Positions 31,203 through 42,344 are shown, counted from the stretch's first letter. The stretch is 64,000 nt of DNA from Allobaculum sp. Allo2 (GCF_022701175.1 NZ_CP078088.1:434001-498000); one strand, 5' to 3'. The notes: generated by a model from the sequence alone, not told the origin. Program-made: numbers and translations.

Positions 31203-31220
31203 TTGTTGATCTATCAACAA
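31203..31220 (+). promoter_or_regulatory. Palindromic operator before the MarR-DegV pair
   Basis: TTGTTGAT-CT-ATCAACAA is a perfect 8+8 inverted repeat 20 bases before the start codon at 31240. Its position and symmetry fit a MarR dimer, and the core resembles the TTTGATTATCAAA-type site of the fatty-acid regulator FabT. Confidence 0.72.
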
Positions 31221-31239
31221 AAGACGTCTACAGTACGGG

Positions 31240-31754
31240 CATGTCACATACGGATAAGATTCTTCAGTTTTTAATGCGGTAGGCGCTCTGGAAAAGCAGA
31301 TGAACCGGATTCGCCTGCTGTACATGCAGCAGGAAGGGCTTCGCGGCTCCGATCTCAATGTGCTGATCGCCCTGTATTCCAGCGAAGAAGGCCTGAACCC
31401 GGAAGGGCTGATCCAGATCACCCGAACCGACAAGGCCCAGATTTCCCGCGCTCTGCGCGAACTCTGCGCCGGCGGCTGGATTGAAAAGGAAGATACCAGC
31501 CAGTATCGCGCCCGCTACCGGCTGAGCCCCAAAGGCAAGGAGCGCATGGAATATCTCGCCCGAGAATGCGAGCACATCTTTGAAGGCGCCCACGCCTGCA
31601 TTCAGATGGAGCAGTGGGAAGCGTTTTATCAGTTTTCCAATCAGCTCAGTGCCCGGCTTGAGGAAATGATTCAGGAAAAGAAACAGGCGCTGAACGCGCA
31701 TGCCGACACGGAGCCTTCCCGCCGTACCGAAAAGGGAAAAACGAAAACGCGTAA
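31240..31754 (+). CDS. MarR-family regulator, possibly FabT-like
   Basis: About 172 residues. The winged helix is visible in LNVLIALYSSEEG, TRTDKAQISRALRELCAGGWIEK and the wing YRARYRLSPKGKERM. The first 13 codons and the rest are joined by restoring one T in the five-T run at about 31270. Near the end, restoring one A near 31740 gives a stop at 31752-31754, before the DegV gene; without it the frame would run into that gene. The adjacent DegV (FakB-type) gene and the FabT-like operator suggest control of fatty-acid metabolism, which is an inference from context. Confidence 0.75.
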
Positions 31755-31807
31755 GCCTTTCCGTACAGGAAGGCATATCCAACACAAAAAGAAAAGGAAC
31801 ACAGACT

Positions 31808-32652
31808 ATGATTTGGATTGTTACCGACAGTGCTCAGGAATTAAAGGAAGAGGAACAGGAAGGCCTTCGCGTCGTTTCGCTTCCCATTTGCGTCAACGAA
31901 AAGCTGCTCGATCACCCGATTGAAAACGAGGACTTTTTCGCCCTTCTCGAAGAAGAGTCGAATGTACTCAGCACCAGTCAGCCCTCGCCGAGCGCTTTTG
32001 AAGCGGTGTTTGAAGAACTGACATCCAGAGGAGATGAAGTGATCGCTCTGCTGCTTTCTTCCTCGCTTTCCGGAACGTACAATTCCGCCAGACTGGCTCT
32101 GCTTGATCACGAAGCGTGGCAGGAAAACGTCCATCTGATCGATTCCGGACAGGCCTGCCTTTCGCAAAGCGTTCTCGTTGCCCGCGCGCTTGAACTGCGA
32201 AATGCGGGGAAAAGCGCGAAAGAGATTATTGAGACAATCGAGAAAGAGAAAAAGCAGGTACGTCTGTTTGCGATGCTTCCCACGCTGAAATATCTCAAGA
32301 AAGGCGGACGGATTTCGCCAGCCAAAGCGGCTCTGGCCGATCTTGCGGGCGTACGGGCTCTGGTGACGATTGACGAAAACGGAGAAATCACAGCCTGTGC
32401 CAAAACGCGAGGTACGAAAAGGGAATTCGCCGCGTGGCCGAACTCGCCGCAGACTGCGGCATCGATGAGAATCGCCCGGTGTTTGTGGGCTATACCGGTC
32501 TGGATGAACAGCCGATGCGCGACCTGCAGAGCGCTCTGCGTGAAGTCGTCGGACAGGAGATTCTTGCGCAGACGGCCGCAATTTCTCAGATGCTGAGCGT
32601 GCATGTCGGTCCCGGTGCCTGCGGGATTGCCTTCCTGCCCAGAGAAGACTAG
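31808..32652 (+). CDS. DegV-family fatty-acid-binding protein
   Basis: About 282 residues. The N-terminal domain has the DegV opening IVTDSAQEL and the fatty-acid carboxylate site SSSLSGTYNSARLA; the second domain contains LKKGGRISPAKA and ends with HVGPGACGIAFL. DegV proteins (FakB) bind a fatty acid and present it to the kinase FakA, which is not in this window. A weak AAAAGGAAC precedes the ATG. One base is missing at about 32412 in AAAA, which moves the last 80 residues to another frame. IS copy 2 lies 110 bases downstream and may have displaced the native terminator now found at 34588. Confidence 0.88.
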
Positions 32653-32753
32653 CTGCCGTCTTTCAAAACGTTATTTCTATTCGGGTGGAAATTTTCGGAA
32701 TACATTTCCCGGATTACACGGATTAAATTTTGCGGATTAAATTAAATTCGATG

Positions 32754-32761
32754 GATTAAAT
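32754..32761 (+). repeat. Target duplication, left side of IS copy 2
   Basis: GATTAAAT beside the IS end, matched 7 of 8 by AATTAAAT at 34559-34566. Confidence 0.7.
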
Positions 32762-34558
32762 AGAACTTTCCCAATCAGCTAAACTATACGGTCGGATTTT
32801 TGCGTGGACGACCACGTTTCCTTTTGGGCTGGTCTACTGGATCTGGTCGTGGAATCAGATCCAGTTTTTGAAGAATTTCTATCTGACCAGGATTCATCTT
32901 GATCAGTTCCCACTCATTATCATTTTTATTCTTTTGCCTCTTTGCAGGATATGCATGATTTTCTTATAGCTCATGTCCTCAAGGAGGCCTTTTTCGTCGA
33001 ACAGGTTCAAAAGTCTGAACGTGATGACGGTCGACAGAAAATCAATGAATTCGCTGCCGATCACTGAGTAGTCATCATGGACTCTGGTTACATCAAAGCC
33101 GAGGGCGTTCTTGTAGTACCGCATAACGATCTCGATTTGCCAGCGATAACTATAGGTCTTCCAGGCATCTTCCGGAGACAGATCGACATCTGATTCAAAG
33201 ACCACTGTTCCAAATGTACGCTTTTTCTTTTCGTATTCTTCGAAATCGTACTTATCTTTACGATGCTTATCCAGCCAGTCCGTCTCCTCCTGAGCCGCTC
33301 TTCTCGGATCACGGAAACTGTAGAGCCATTTTCCCTTATTGGACAGCTTCTCTTTCTTAAACTGAATCGGTTCCATCTGCCCAAGAAAGCCGCAGCAGCC
33401 TTCGATCACGCCCTCGAAGTTATACATCTCATGATCGAAGGCAAGCTTGGCATTCCGATGAAGCGGGTTGAAGTAATGAAGCTGCGGGCAGTCTTTAAGG
33501 ACTTCTTCGATCGATTTGACGGGAAACCCTTTATCACCAACCATAATTCCGCTTTGAATACCGTTCTGTTTCACAAAACTGTCATAGGATGTCAGATCGA
33601 GCATATTGCCGGGAAAGCACTGCGAACAGATGGGCTCCATTTTTCCAGATCAAATGCATAAAGTACGGAAATATCCCGTCTTCCTTTCAGTCTGGCCTTT
33701 CTGGAAAACTCCGAGAGCGTGTTTTGTCTGGAGTCGTTCGACTTCAGTGTTCCATCGATCAGAAGATGATCATCAATCCCAACTTTGGCTGCCCGGTTTT
33801 CATGAACTTCAGAATTCGGTTGCATGTTTTACCAAGATCTTTTGAAATGTACTGATCGTATTCTTGCTCATCGCGGTTTCTGGCATCAGCTCCGTCAGAA
33901 ACGACTCATCGTAACTCTCTTTGAGTTCGCAGTCTTTGATATGCGGATAGCAGACGCGAAGAATGGCCATGCACAGAATCTTATCGGCGTCCTGACGGTT
34001 ATAGACCTGAAGCAGTTCTTCCATCAATTCAGCGGACTGCCTGTAACAGAGCTCAACATTGGCCCAGTCTTTAAGAACTGTCTTAGATGTATGAACCGCT
34101 GGAGAAGTCGGTTCTTCAAGAGGTACGAATTTGCCATTAATGATGTGGCCGATAGTAGGACCATCGACTGGATAACAATGGCCATTCTTGCGAATACAGC
34201 CGACTCGCTGTTTGACAGCGTATCGATCTTTGTTTTTCCATAAGCGTAAACAATCGTATTTTTGGGACGGGCGACGGCCCGGATATCAGCTGGGACAGAC
34301 ATTTTCGGCTCCTTTTTGTATAGTGTAATTCTATCATTATTATACCATTAAATGACCTATACAGGGAGGATTTTTATATTCAAAATGAAATTTCTCAGAA
34401 TCGAATTGATTTATAATTTTGCTTAATAAAGCTCGTTAATCGTAGTTATGGTCATTGAGCCAGGGAAAATTAAAAGAGAGCCTCGGAAAAAGGCTCTCTG
34501 ATGGGATGAAATTTCAAAAACGAGCGATTTGTATAGTTAAGCTCATTGGGAAAGTTCT
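32762..34558 (-). mobile_element. IS4-superfamily insertion sequence, copy 2
   Basis: 1797 bp, the inverted partner of copy 1 (7498-9295). The ends AGAACTTTCCCAA and TTGGGAAAGTTCT are the same, and the flanks show a 7-of-8 target duplication. Sequence differs from copy 1 at scattered sites, so they are separate, older insertions and not a fresh duplication. The hairpin of the 5' end lies at about 34476-34500 (GAGAGCC/GGCTCTC). Confidence 0.92.
32784..34302 (-). CDS. DDE transposase of IS copy 2
   Basis: Same protein as in copy 1, about 508 residues when reconstructed. The DDE motifs DGTLKS, VGDKGF and YRWQIE are all present, and the C-terminus reads PKRKRGRPRK, an AT-hook-like basic tail. 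The first frame change lies at the same A-run as in copy 1. Others fall near 33825, 33795 and 33650, and again near 32935. The C-terminal 45 codons are in the frame that ends at 32784. Identical lesions in two diverged copies argue for a systematic sequencing effect or, for the first site, genuine slippage. Confidence 0.83.
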
Positions 34559-34587
34559 AATTAAATATGGATTGTTTTTCCGCCGTT

Positions 34588-34616
34588 CATGGAGCACGTC
34601 CGACGTGCTCTTTTTC
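34588..34616 (+). terminator. Hairpin terminator right of IS copy 2
   Basis: GAGCACGTC (34592-34600) with GACGTGCTC (34602-34610), then TTTTTCTTTG. Probably the original terminator of the DegV transcript, pushed away by the IS. Confidence 0.78.
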
Positions 34617-34948
34617 TTTGTATGGAAGGGTTTTACGCGTCGACACGATGAGGCGGCTTACAGTTTGGAACGATACGTTTAACCTTCGTTTTAGCCTCAT
34701 AAAAATATTGTAGAAAAAGAAGGGACCTGTCTCAGGCCAAACCCAGTCGGAGAGCGTCGAATCGGACAGGCGCCCGCAAAGAAGAAAAAGCCTTGAGGCA
34801 TGAGCCAGTCTTCAGCGACGCCGCCCTCCAAAGTCGATAAAATCAAGAAAGAGGTAAAGACATCCGATTGGCAAAGCCGAAAAAATCTGGCAAAAACGCC
34901 GCATCTTTACAGCAGCGGTTCCAGAACAGGCTGTCCGGGTGTCGAAAA
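34617..34948. other. Region before glpK, no gene seen
   Basis: About 330 bases with no supported gene and no clear promoter. The last bases before the glpK start lack a strong ribosome site. Confidence 0.45.
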
Positions 34949-36434
34949 ATGAATATGAATGACAATCAGTATATCCTGGCGATCGACCAGGGCACGACAT
35001 CGACGCGCGCCATCCTGTTTGATCACGAACAGCACATGAAGGCCATGGCGCAGAAAGAATGCAAAGTGGAATATCCCCAGAGCGGATGGGTCGAACAGGA
35101 CGCCATGGAAGTCTGGTACGACACGCTGGGCGTTCTGGCGGACGTACTGAACAAAGCGTCCGCAGATCCTTCGCGGATTCGCGGAATCGGCATTTCCAAT
35201 CAGCGCGAAACGACGATTCTCTGGGATAAGCGTACAGGCCTGCCCATCTGCAAGGCCATCGTCTGGCAGTCCCGGCAAAGCGCGGGGATCTGCGATATAT
35301 GGAAAGACGAAGGACTGGAACCGTTTGTCCGCCGCAAGACCGGCCTGCGCATTGACCCGTATTTTTCCGCATCCAAAATCGTCTGGATGCTCGATCATGT
35401 TCCGGGCGCCCGCAAAAAGCGGAAGCTGGTGAAATTCTGTTTGGCACGATGGATACATGGCTCGTCTGGAATCTGACGGGCGGGAAAGTCCATGTGACCG
35501 ATGCGACCAACGCGTCGCGAACGATGCTCTGCAACATCGAAACCGTCGAATGGGATGACGAACTTCTCGAGCGCTTCAATATTCCAAAAGCCATTTTGCC
35601 TAAAATCGTTTCCACGTCGCAGGTGTACGGATCGACTTCGCCGCACGTTCTCTTTGGACAGGAAGTCGACATCTGCTCGATCGTCGGCGACCAGCAGGCC
35701 GCGCTGTTCGGTCAGCTGTGTCTGGAAAAAGGCATGGCAAAAAACACGTATGGAACCGGCGGCTTCCTGTTAATGAACACCGGATCGGAAATCGTCCGTT
35801 CCCGCCATGGCCTGCTTTCCACGATCGCCTGGAAAATCGGCGATCAGGTCACGTATGCGCTGGAAGGCTCGATTTTGTTTCCGGATCCATTCTCAAGTGG
35901 ATGCGCGACAAGCTTCACCTCTTTTACTCCGTCAGTCAGACGGAAGAAATGGCGGTGCGTGCCGGCAGTACCGGCGTCTACATAGTTCCGGCTTTTGTCG
36001 GTCTGGGCGCGCCAAGCTGGGACGAACGGGCACGGGCGGTCATTGTCGGTCTCACCTTTTCGACGGGAACGGATGAACTCGTCCGGGCGGCGCTCGAAAG
36101 CATGGCATTCCAGGTCAAGGACGTTCTGGATGCGATGGAAGCCGATTCGGGCATTCCCATTCAGATTCTGAAAGTGGACGGCGGCGCTGCCGCCAACAAT
36201 TTCCTGCTGCAGAAGCAGGCGGATCTTTGCCGCATGGAAGTCGACCGCTTTGAAATCAATGAGCTGACGGCGCTTGGCGCCGCCTATCTGGCTGGTCTGG
36301 CGTGCGGCTTCTGGAACTGGGACGATCTGAATATTGAAGTCGAACGTTCGTTTGTTCCGCAGGATAACCAGAAGGAAATGGAGCGCGAATACTTACGCTG
36401 GCTTGATGCGCTGCACACCTGCCGGACGTTCTGA
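34949..36434 (+). CDS. glpK: Glycerol kinase
   Basis: Phosphorylates glycerol to glycerol-3-phosphate with ATP. About 495 residues, normal for the family. The FGGY motifs are clear: [15 protein letters not shown] at the N-terminus, [10 protein letters not shown], the central [10 protein letters not shown], and the C-terminal [18 protein letters not shown]. Two frame changes, near 35420 (A-run in ARKK) and near 35875 (T-run), behave as single missing bases in an otherwise perfect protein. The start is 34949 or 34955. No glpF or glpD is adjacent. The enzyme fits with the Ugp-type importer at 14-19 kb if that transporter carries glycerol compounds. In many Firmicutes it is activated by HPr-His-P; the histidine site was not identified here. 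Confidence 0.92.
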
Positions 36435-36606
36435 TCGCTCCGATCGAGCGGCAGAAAAAGCGTCTGCGGCGCGCAGAGTCGACCTTCTTTTCTGGTCCGT
36501 GTACGGACTGGGGCGCTAAAGAAACCGTACATAAAGCGAATGAAAGAGAGAATTCATCTTTTTCGTATGGTAAGATTAGAAACAGATTTTTGAGGAGGAG
36601 AAGATT

Positions 36607-38518
36607 ATGCCCAAAAACGACCATCGCGCCGAAAACCCGCGAAACCGTCAAAAGCCATGCGGGTTCTGGCATGGGTTGCCTCGCTTTTTCTGGCTGGCGG
36701 ATTTGTCTATCTGATGTTCGAGGCATTCAGCCTGGACGTGTTCAGCACGATTCAGCTGAGCGTTCTTGGCGCCTTCCAGCTTCTTCTGCTTGTCGTTATT
36801 GTCTGGGGACTGTTCCGCCGGCGGACAAAGACCTGGGCGAAATCGCTTCTGGTCATTCTGTCGGTTGCGCTTGGCAGCGTATCGGTTCTTGGCGGCTGGT
36901 ATATCCAGCAGACCGCGGACTTCTTTTCCATCATTGGTACGCGCCATACGGCGAACCATTCCGGAAAAGACGGTGACGATTCCGATTCGCAGACCAACGC
37001 CATTCTCGATGACGCGGCTGGCCTGGGCGAAAAATGGCCGTAACGGTGACGACGTACTCGACCAAAGGCTACGATTTAAAAGATCCGGCTTCCCTGAGCG
37101 GAAAGCGGATCGGTACCGTTCCGACGCTGGATGAAGAAGGAACGAAAGCGGCGCTGGCCCAGCTCGAAAGCAAGGGCATGAAAGACGCCGAAATTCTTGA
37201 ATTCGCCGATCAGTATCAGCTGGTTGACGCGCTTTACGCAGACAATGTCGTAGCGGTCGTTTTGCCGGAACAGTTCCATTCCTCGCTGCTCGACGCGGCC
37301 AACGACTACAACCGCTATGGCGCGCTGACGACGCTGACCAATACGGTGGATCAGTATCTGTACTACGAAGACATTCCGGAAGATATGAAAAACGAAGCGG
37401 ATCCGGTTGCGGATATTACGCAGGATCCGTTTGTGGTCATGATTTCCGGTTCCGATAACTATGGAACGCTCATGTCCAAGTCCCGTACGGACGTGAACAT
37501 GCTTGCGGTGGTCAATCCGAAAACGCACGAAGTGCTTCTCGTCTCCCTGCCGCGCGATTCCTACATGCCGTTTTCCTGCCGGAAAAACGAAACGGCGTGC
37601 GGCTATGCGGCCGGTCAGTACGACAAGCTGACCCATTCGGGCATTTACGGAATCGGCACAACCGAATCTACCATTGAAGATTTCCTCAATATTGAAATCA
37701 ACTACACCGTACAGGTGAACTTCTCCTCGCTGATCAATGTGGTCGACGCAGTCGGCGGCATTGATATCACAGTCGAACCGGGTCTGGAAGTCGAACGCTT
37801 TTACGCCAACGGTACCGAAGGCGTGCACGAAGGCGTCAACCATCTCGACGGCGAGCGGGCTCTGGCGTTTGCCCGTGAGCGCCATGCCTATCTCGACGGC
37901 GACAACCAGCGCATCCGCAACCAGCAGCAGGTCATGAAGGCGCTCATGCGCTCCGTCATGTCCCCGTCGATGCTGGTGAACTATCCGAAAGTGCTGACCG
38001 CGCTTTCTACCGCGTTTACGACGAACATGCCGTCCAGCCAGATCCGCGATCTGATTCGCCTGGAAGTCAGCTCGTTCCCGTCCTGGAACATCCAGAGCTA
38101 CGCCCTGACCGGCGCAAGCGATACGCAGATGTCGGCAGCGCTTGGCGCAGCGGCTTCCGTCACGCTCGTTTACGAAGAAGACGTCAATACCGCGCATTCC
38201 CTGATTGAAGACGTTCTGGAAGGCCGTGTGCCTCAGATTCCGGCAGAGAGCGAAGATTCCGAAGATTCCAAGCATGTACTCAACCAGACCAACCAGACCG
38301 AGCCGCCCATCGGCCCGATTCTTCCGCCAGATTACGGCAACGAAAACGGCGGGGTTTACGTCGATCCGTCCCAGACGCCTTCCTACACATATCCCGTTCA
38401 GGAAGAGCCCATCGATCCGGGTACGACAGAAGTCCCGATTGAACCGGCTCCGGCGGATCCGGGTACAGGCGAAGGCGGCGAAGGTGCCTTCAACGAAATT
38501 CCGAGTGGCGATCAGTAA
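36607..38518 (+). CDS. LytR-CpsA-Psr (LCP) cell-wall ligase
   Basis: About 637 residues. GGAGGAG precedes the start. A short basic tail is followed by three membrane segments (36660-36920), an extracytoplasmic solute-binding-like domain (37030-37400, GKRIGTVPTLDEEGTKAA) and the LCP catalytic domain (37420-38180) with SRTDVNMLAVVNPKTHEV, SLPRDSY, the arginine-rich GERALAFARERH and the DNQRIRNQQQV helix. These enzymes transfer polyprenyl-linked glycopolymers such as teichoic acid onto peptidoglycan. The C-terminus is a Pro/Glu/Gly-rich tail. Frame changes occur near 36650 and 37030, both consistent with one missing base. A terminator follows at 38545. Confidence 0.9.
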
Positions 38519-38544
38519 ATCGCAGACTTATCCATTGAAAACTC

Positions 38545-38590
38545 CATTTTTCCGCCTGGATCCGCAAAAGATCCGGGCGGTTTGTTTTAT
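38545..38590 (+). terminator. Terminator of the LCP gene
   Basis: CCGCCTGGATC (38552-38562) with GATCCGGGCGG (38570-38580) and a T-rich tail TTTGTTTT. Confidence 0.88.
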
Positions 38591-38764
38591 GGAGTTAAAC
38601 TAGACAAATTCTTTTGGGTTTTACAGAGGGCGGGCGCTAAAACCCAGCAGAGAGGCGGATATTCGTATAATAGGAATCAGCCGGAAGGAACTGTGACTGT
38701 ACCGGCATACAGCTTCCTTTCCTATTCGGCCAAATGTCCAGTACATGGACAGGAGGTAATAATC

Positions 38765-39091
38765 ATGTCTATTCGTCATATTGATTCTGTTGATACCTAC
38801 AAGGAAATCGTAGGAAACCATCCTGAAGTACTCGTGGACTTCTTCGCGACCTGGTGCGGCCCCTGCAAAATGCTGCATCCTGTTCTCGAAAGCGTCTCTG
38901 AAAAACTCGAAGGCAAAGTTGTTGTAGCCCAGTGCGACATCGACAAGCAGCAGGAAATCGCGGCTGCCTTCAAAGTACAGTCCGTTCCAACGCTCGTCTT
39001 CTTCAAGGACGGCAAACCGGTTCTGGCTACTGCCGGCTACATGGATGAAAACGCACTGATGAAATTCATCCAGGCTGCTGAAGAAAAGTAA
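38765..39091 (+). CDS. trxA: Thioredoxin 1
   Basis: Intact, 108 residues, the canonical length. The active site is WCGPCK (near residue 31) and the cis-proline lies in VPTLVFF. The start at 38765 follows the strong site ACAGGAGGTAATAATC; an upstream in-frame extension is not supported. It is the most standard of the three thioredoxins here and probably the housekeeping one, reduced by TrxB (2231-3145). Confidence 0.95.
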   Translation: MSIRHIDSVDTYKEIVGNHPEVLVDFFATWCGPCKMLHPVLESVSEKLEGKVVVAQCDIDKQQEIAAAFKVQSVPTLVFFKDGKPVLATAGYMDENALMKFIQAAEEK

Positions 39092-39202
39092 GCCCGGTTC
39101 GCAAAACGCAATAATCGAAAGCCTCGCGCTTAAAGAGACCAATCGTATCGGTCGGACCGATTCGATTCTGTCTCCTTTAACCCATTCATACATACGAAAG
39201 AT

Positions 39203-39247
39203 AAAGCTGCTCATGGACCTGCACGCAGGCCAGGAGCAGCTTTGTTT
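39203..39247. terminator. Terminator after thioredoxin 1
   Basis: AAAGCTGCTC (39203-39212) with GAGCAGCTTT (39234-39243), followed by GTTTTG. Confidence 0.83.
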
Positions 39248-39456
39248 TGAAAAACGAAAACGTACAGGCCATACGGTCCGTAGAATCCGTATTGTCCGCA
39301 CTGTACGGCGGATCGGAAATCGAGAGGCCGCATGCAGATTCGCAGCCCGCATTGGCAGGAAAAAGCCGTAAACCGCCGGGACCAGCCCAGAAAAAAGCCA
39401 GACGCTCCGGGCGACGGATGCATCTGACAATATTTTCCAGAGGGAAAAATTCTGGA

Positions 39457-40090
39457 TCAGGTAATGGTGGCCAGAGCCTGATGGATCAGGTCGACATAAA
39501 ACATGTTGCCGTATTCGTAGCGCCAGCCTCCGTTGGCCGCAATGGCGATGGGGTTGGGGTAGGAGACGACTTTTCCTTCGGAATGAATCCGGGAAAATTC
39601 TTCGGCCAGTGCGCGGGTATGGACGCCGCCGTTGGCGGCGACAAAATCAAGGTAGCCGCTGCCAAAGTTGTACGCCTGAAAAACGGCATCCTGGTCTACA
39701 CCGAGCTCGGCGGCTTTTTCGAGAAGGGTATGGTAGTAATGGACGCCCTGTTCGATCGAATCAACGGTCGAAAGGGAATTGGGCGGAAGGCCAAGGGACT
39801 CGCTGGACTGAAAGACATCTTCGGCAGACCAGTTGGATTCCACCGTAACAATCGCCTTCAGTTCGCGCAGATGGTCGCTGATGCCTTCGGCAGCCGCCTG
39901 GTGCTCGACTAAGGCAACAAGTTCCTGCTGCGTCTGGGGAATATCGCTTTGACGGGTGAGGATGAAGATGGAGCATCCGATGGAAAGCAGCAGAAGCAGC
40001 GCAGGGAAAATCAGAGCGCGCTTGCGCAGTCCGTGCGGACGGCCTGGAGGGGCGGCGGTGTCTTTTTCGGGGTTTCTTTTGTGCGGTCAT
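39457..40090 (-). CDS. Membrane-anchored lysozyme-like muramidase
   Basis: About 211 residues. A short basic, Pro-rich tail and one membrane helix (LLLLLSIGCSIFIL, about 39970-40010) precede a lysozyme-like domain of the CwlT/Tn916 Orf14 type. Family features are ESNWSAEDVFQSSESLGLPP with the catalytic Glu at the start, AYNFGSGYLDFVAANGG, and NGGWRYEYGNMFYV. These enzymes cut the glycan strand of peptidoglycan. The tail and the rest are in different frames (change near 40070 in AAAGAAACCCC), which needs two missing bases or one extra. AAAGGAG precedes the ATG at 40090. The same domain occurs in conjugative elements, but no conjugation genes are nearby, so a chromosomal wall-remodelling role is likely. 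Confidence 0.83.
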
Positions 40091-40437
40091 CGTCTCTCTC
40101 CTTTCTTCTGTTCAAAAACCATACGTGCTGGATCAGTATGAGCCAAAATTATAGAGGAAAATTCACAAAATGATATGAAAACTCACAAAATTGTCCATTA
40201 AAGGAAAGCCGCTCGAAAGACCGGCCGTCCTGAAATCTTTCGGTTCTGGTCCGGTTCGATTCTCGCCTGAATTGCCGGATTTCTGTTCGTTTTTCTGCTC
40301 GAATAACCCGGATTCATTCCGACGGGATCCAGAGAAAATGGATGCGCTGCAAAAGGGAAGAAAGCAGGAAAACTGCCTTCTCTAAAAAATGCAATGGTAT
40401 GATTAACCAATAAGCAACAAGCAAAGGAGAGTCCTGT
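40091..40437. other. Divergent intergenic region
   Basis: About 347 bases between the lysozyme gene (minus) and a small membrane protein gene (plus). No gene or clear promoter pair is seen. AAAGGAG at about 40422 serves the gene to the right. Confidence 0.45.
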
Positions 40438-40655
40438 ATGCGACCTGTCTCGAAAAAACTGCCGGCATTCTTGGCTGCGTATTTCTGTTCCTGGCGTGTG
40501 CCCTGTCCATGGTTTCTCTGTTCTGGGGAATTCTCTGGATGCTCATTGTCTCCGCGATCTGTCTGGGGATCGGTCTGTGGTTTCTGAAAAATCCATGTCC
40601 TGAATTCAGGATCTATACGACAGAACCTGGAAATCGCCTGACTCTTTTTGTGTGA
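40438..40655 (+). CDS. Small two-helix membrane protein
   Basis: About 72 residues when one A is restored in the run after codon 5 (AAAAAACT at about 40453). The corrected protein has two hydrophobic helices (GILGCVFLFLACALSMVSLF and WMLIVSAICLGIGLWFL) and a short polar tail, and ends 31 bases before the AI-2E-type transporter. AAAGGAG stands 8-10 bases before the ATG. I do not recognise a family. The clean ribosome site and the good hydropathy after correction support a real gene, which the raw sequence hides. Confidence 0.62.
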
Positions 40656-40686
40656 AAACAAACTGTAATTTGCGAGGAAAAAGCCC

Positions 40687-42344
40687 ATGAAAATCTTTAA
40701 AAAGTACAGAACGCTCTGGATGATGGGAGTCATTGTCGTCCTGGCGATTTTGTTCATTACAAACTTTTCCTATGTTGTTTCCGGCATCGATATCCTGCTT
40801 CGATCGATTACTTCTCTGCTTGGCGGGGCTGCTCTGGCCTTCGTGCTGAATCTGATCATGTGCCCGGTCGAAGACCGGCTGAAAAAATCCGATAAGCCGT
40901 TTGTGAAGAATCATGCCAGAGCGCTGGCCATTCTGACTTCGTTTCTGGTGATGTTTCTGATCATCATCCTGATTCTGTCGATCATTATTCCAAACCTGAT
41001 CAGCGCGCTGCGCATGCTGACAAGCGAAGCACCGGAGTATTTCAACGAAGTGGAAACGCTCCTGCAAAAGCTTCTGCACAACTACCCTTCGCTTCTCGAA
41101 AAGCTGAAAGCCAACCCGATTGACTGGGATCAGACGTTTGAAGTGATTGTCCGCTTTCTGACCAACGGAAGCGGCGGCTCCAATGTGATGGACAGCACGA
41201 TGAACCTGGTGTCCTCCTTTGTCAGCTTTTTTGTGAATACGTTTGTAGTTGTGATTTTCGCCTCCTATGTTCTGGCGGAAAAGGAACGCTTTGTCAAAGG
41301 CTATTACACCTTTGTCGATCTCTACGTGTCCAAGCCAAAACGGACGCATCTGACCCGCGACCTGCGCATTGTCAATGACTCGTTCAAATCGTTCATTCTG
41401 GGCGAAATTATTGAAGCGGCTATTCTTTCGACGATGTGCATAGTCGGCATGCTGATTTTGCAGCTGCCGTATGCGACGATGATCGGCATTCTTGTCGGCG
41501 TTATCAACATGATCCCGATGGTCGGCGCCTTTATCGGCGGCGGCATCGGCGCGTTCATTATCTTTACCATTTCGCCGACCAAGTGTCTGATCTTCCTGAT
41601 TTTCCTCTGCATCATTCAGCAGATCGAATCCAACGTCTTCTTCCCGCGTGTTATCGGAAATAAAGTCGGTCTGCCCGGCATTTACGTCATGATGACGATC
41701 GTCGTCGGCGGTACGCTTTTGGCGTACTGGGCATGATCCTCGGCGTGCCTCTGATGGCTTCCGTCTATAAGATTGCCAAAATCGATCTGGCCGAACTCAA
41801 AGCCAGACGCGAACAGGAGCAGGAGCGCGAAAAGGAATCAAACGAAAGGGGCAGAAAAACGCCAGCAAGAACGTTGTTCAGAAAATGCGTTCCGAAATGA
41901 TGGAACTGCGCAAGTCGGTGGATGAAAATCCTCAAGCGCAGGTGGAAGTCGAACAGATGATTCGCGATGATGAAGATCTGCGCCGCCGTCTGGACGCGCT
42001 GCTTTGTGCCTACGACATGACCGATGAAGACATTCGTCCTTCCAGTCCGGCCAATCTCGAATCGCCGACAAAAGAAGAACGAGAAGACCTTCAAAAAATG
42101 CCGAAGCCGCTTCGAAAGCGCTGAGTCAGGTTTCGGATTCTTCAGAAAAGCCCGCCGCATCGATAAAGCCATCCGAGCCGTCCAATCCGGTCAAAGAGCC
42201 GAATCCAGCGAAGGACGCCGATCCTGCCAAAGACCCGGAACCCGCGCAAAACGCGGCGACGGTTAAAACGATTCTTCGTCCAAATAAATCTGGACTGAAA
42301 AATCCGGAGGAAAACCGAATGGGAAATAGAAATCTGCCCCTGTA
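40687..42344 (+). CDS. AI-2E family transporter with long polar tail
   Basis: About 552 residues. The first 370 form the AI-2E/PerM permease core with eight or so membrane helices; family marks are VGVINMIPMVGAFIGGGIGA and QQIESNVFFPRVIGNKVGLPG, ending with LGMILGVPLMASVYK after frame correction. Members export AI-2 or exchange Na+ and H+; the substrate here is unknown. A charged region follows, with a Glu-rich helix and a Pro/Lys/Ala repeat tail (NPVKEPNPAKDADPAKDPEP) of a kind not needed for transport. The frame changes near 41725, 41850 and 42110. GAGGAA precedes the ATG. Preceded by the small membrane protein in the same direction. Confidence 0.82.

Noticed and set aside
39457..40090. Lysozyme-like gene as part of a conjugative element
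   Set aside because: The domain is found in Tn916-like elements, but no transfer, replication or integrase genes are near; a chromosomal wall enzyme is more likely.
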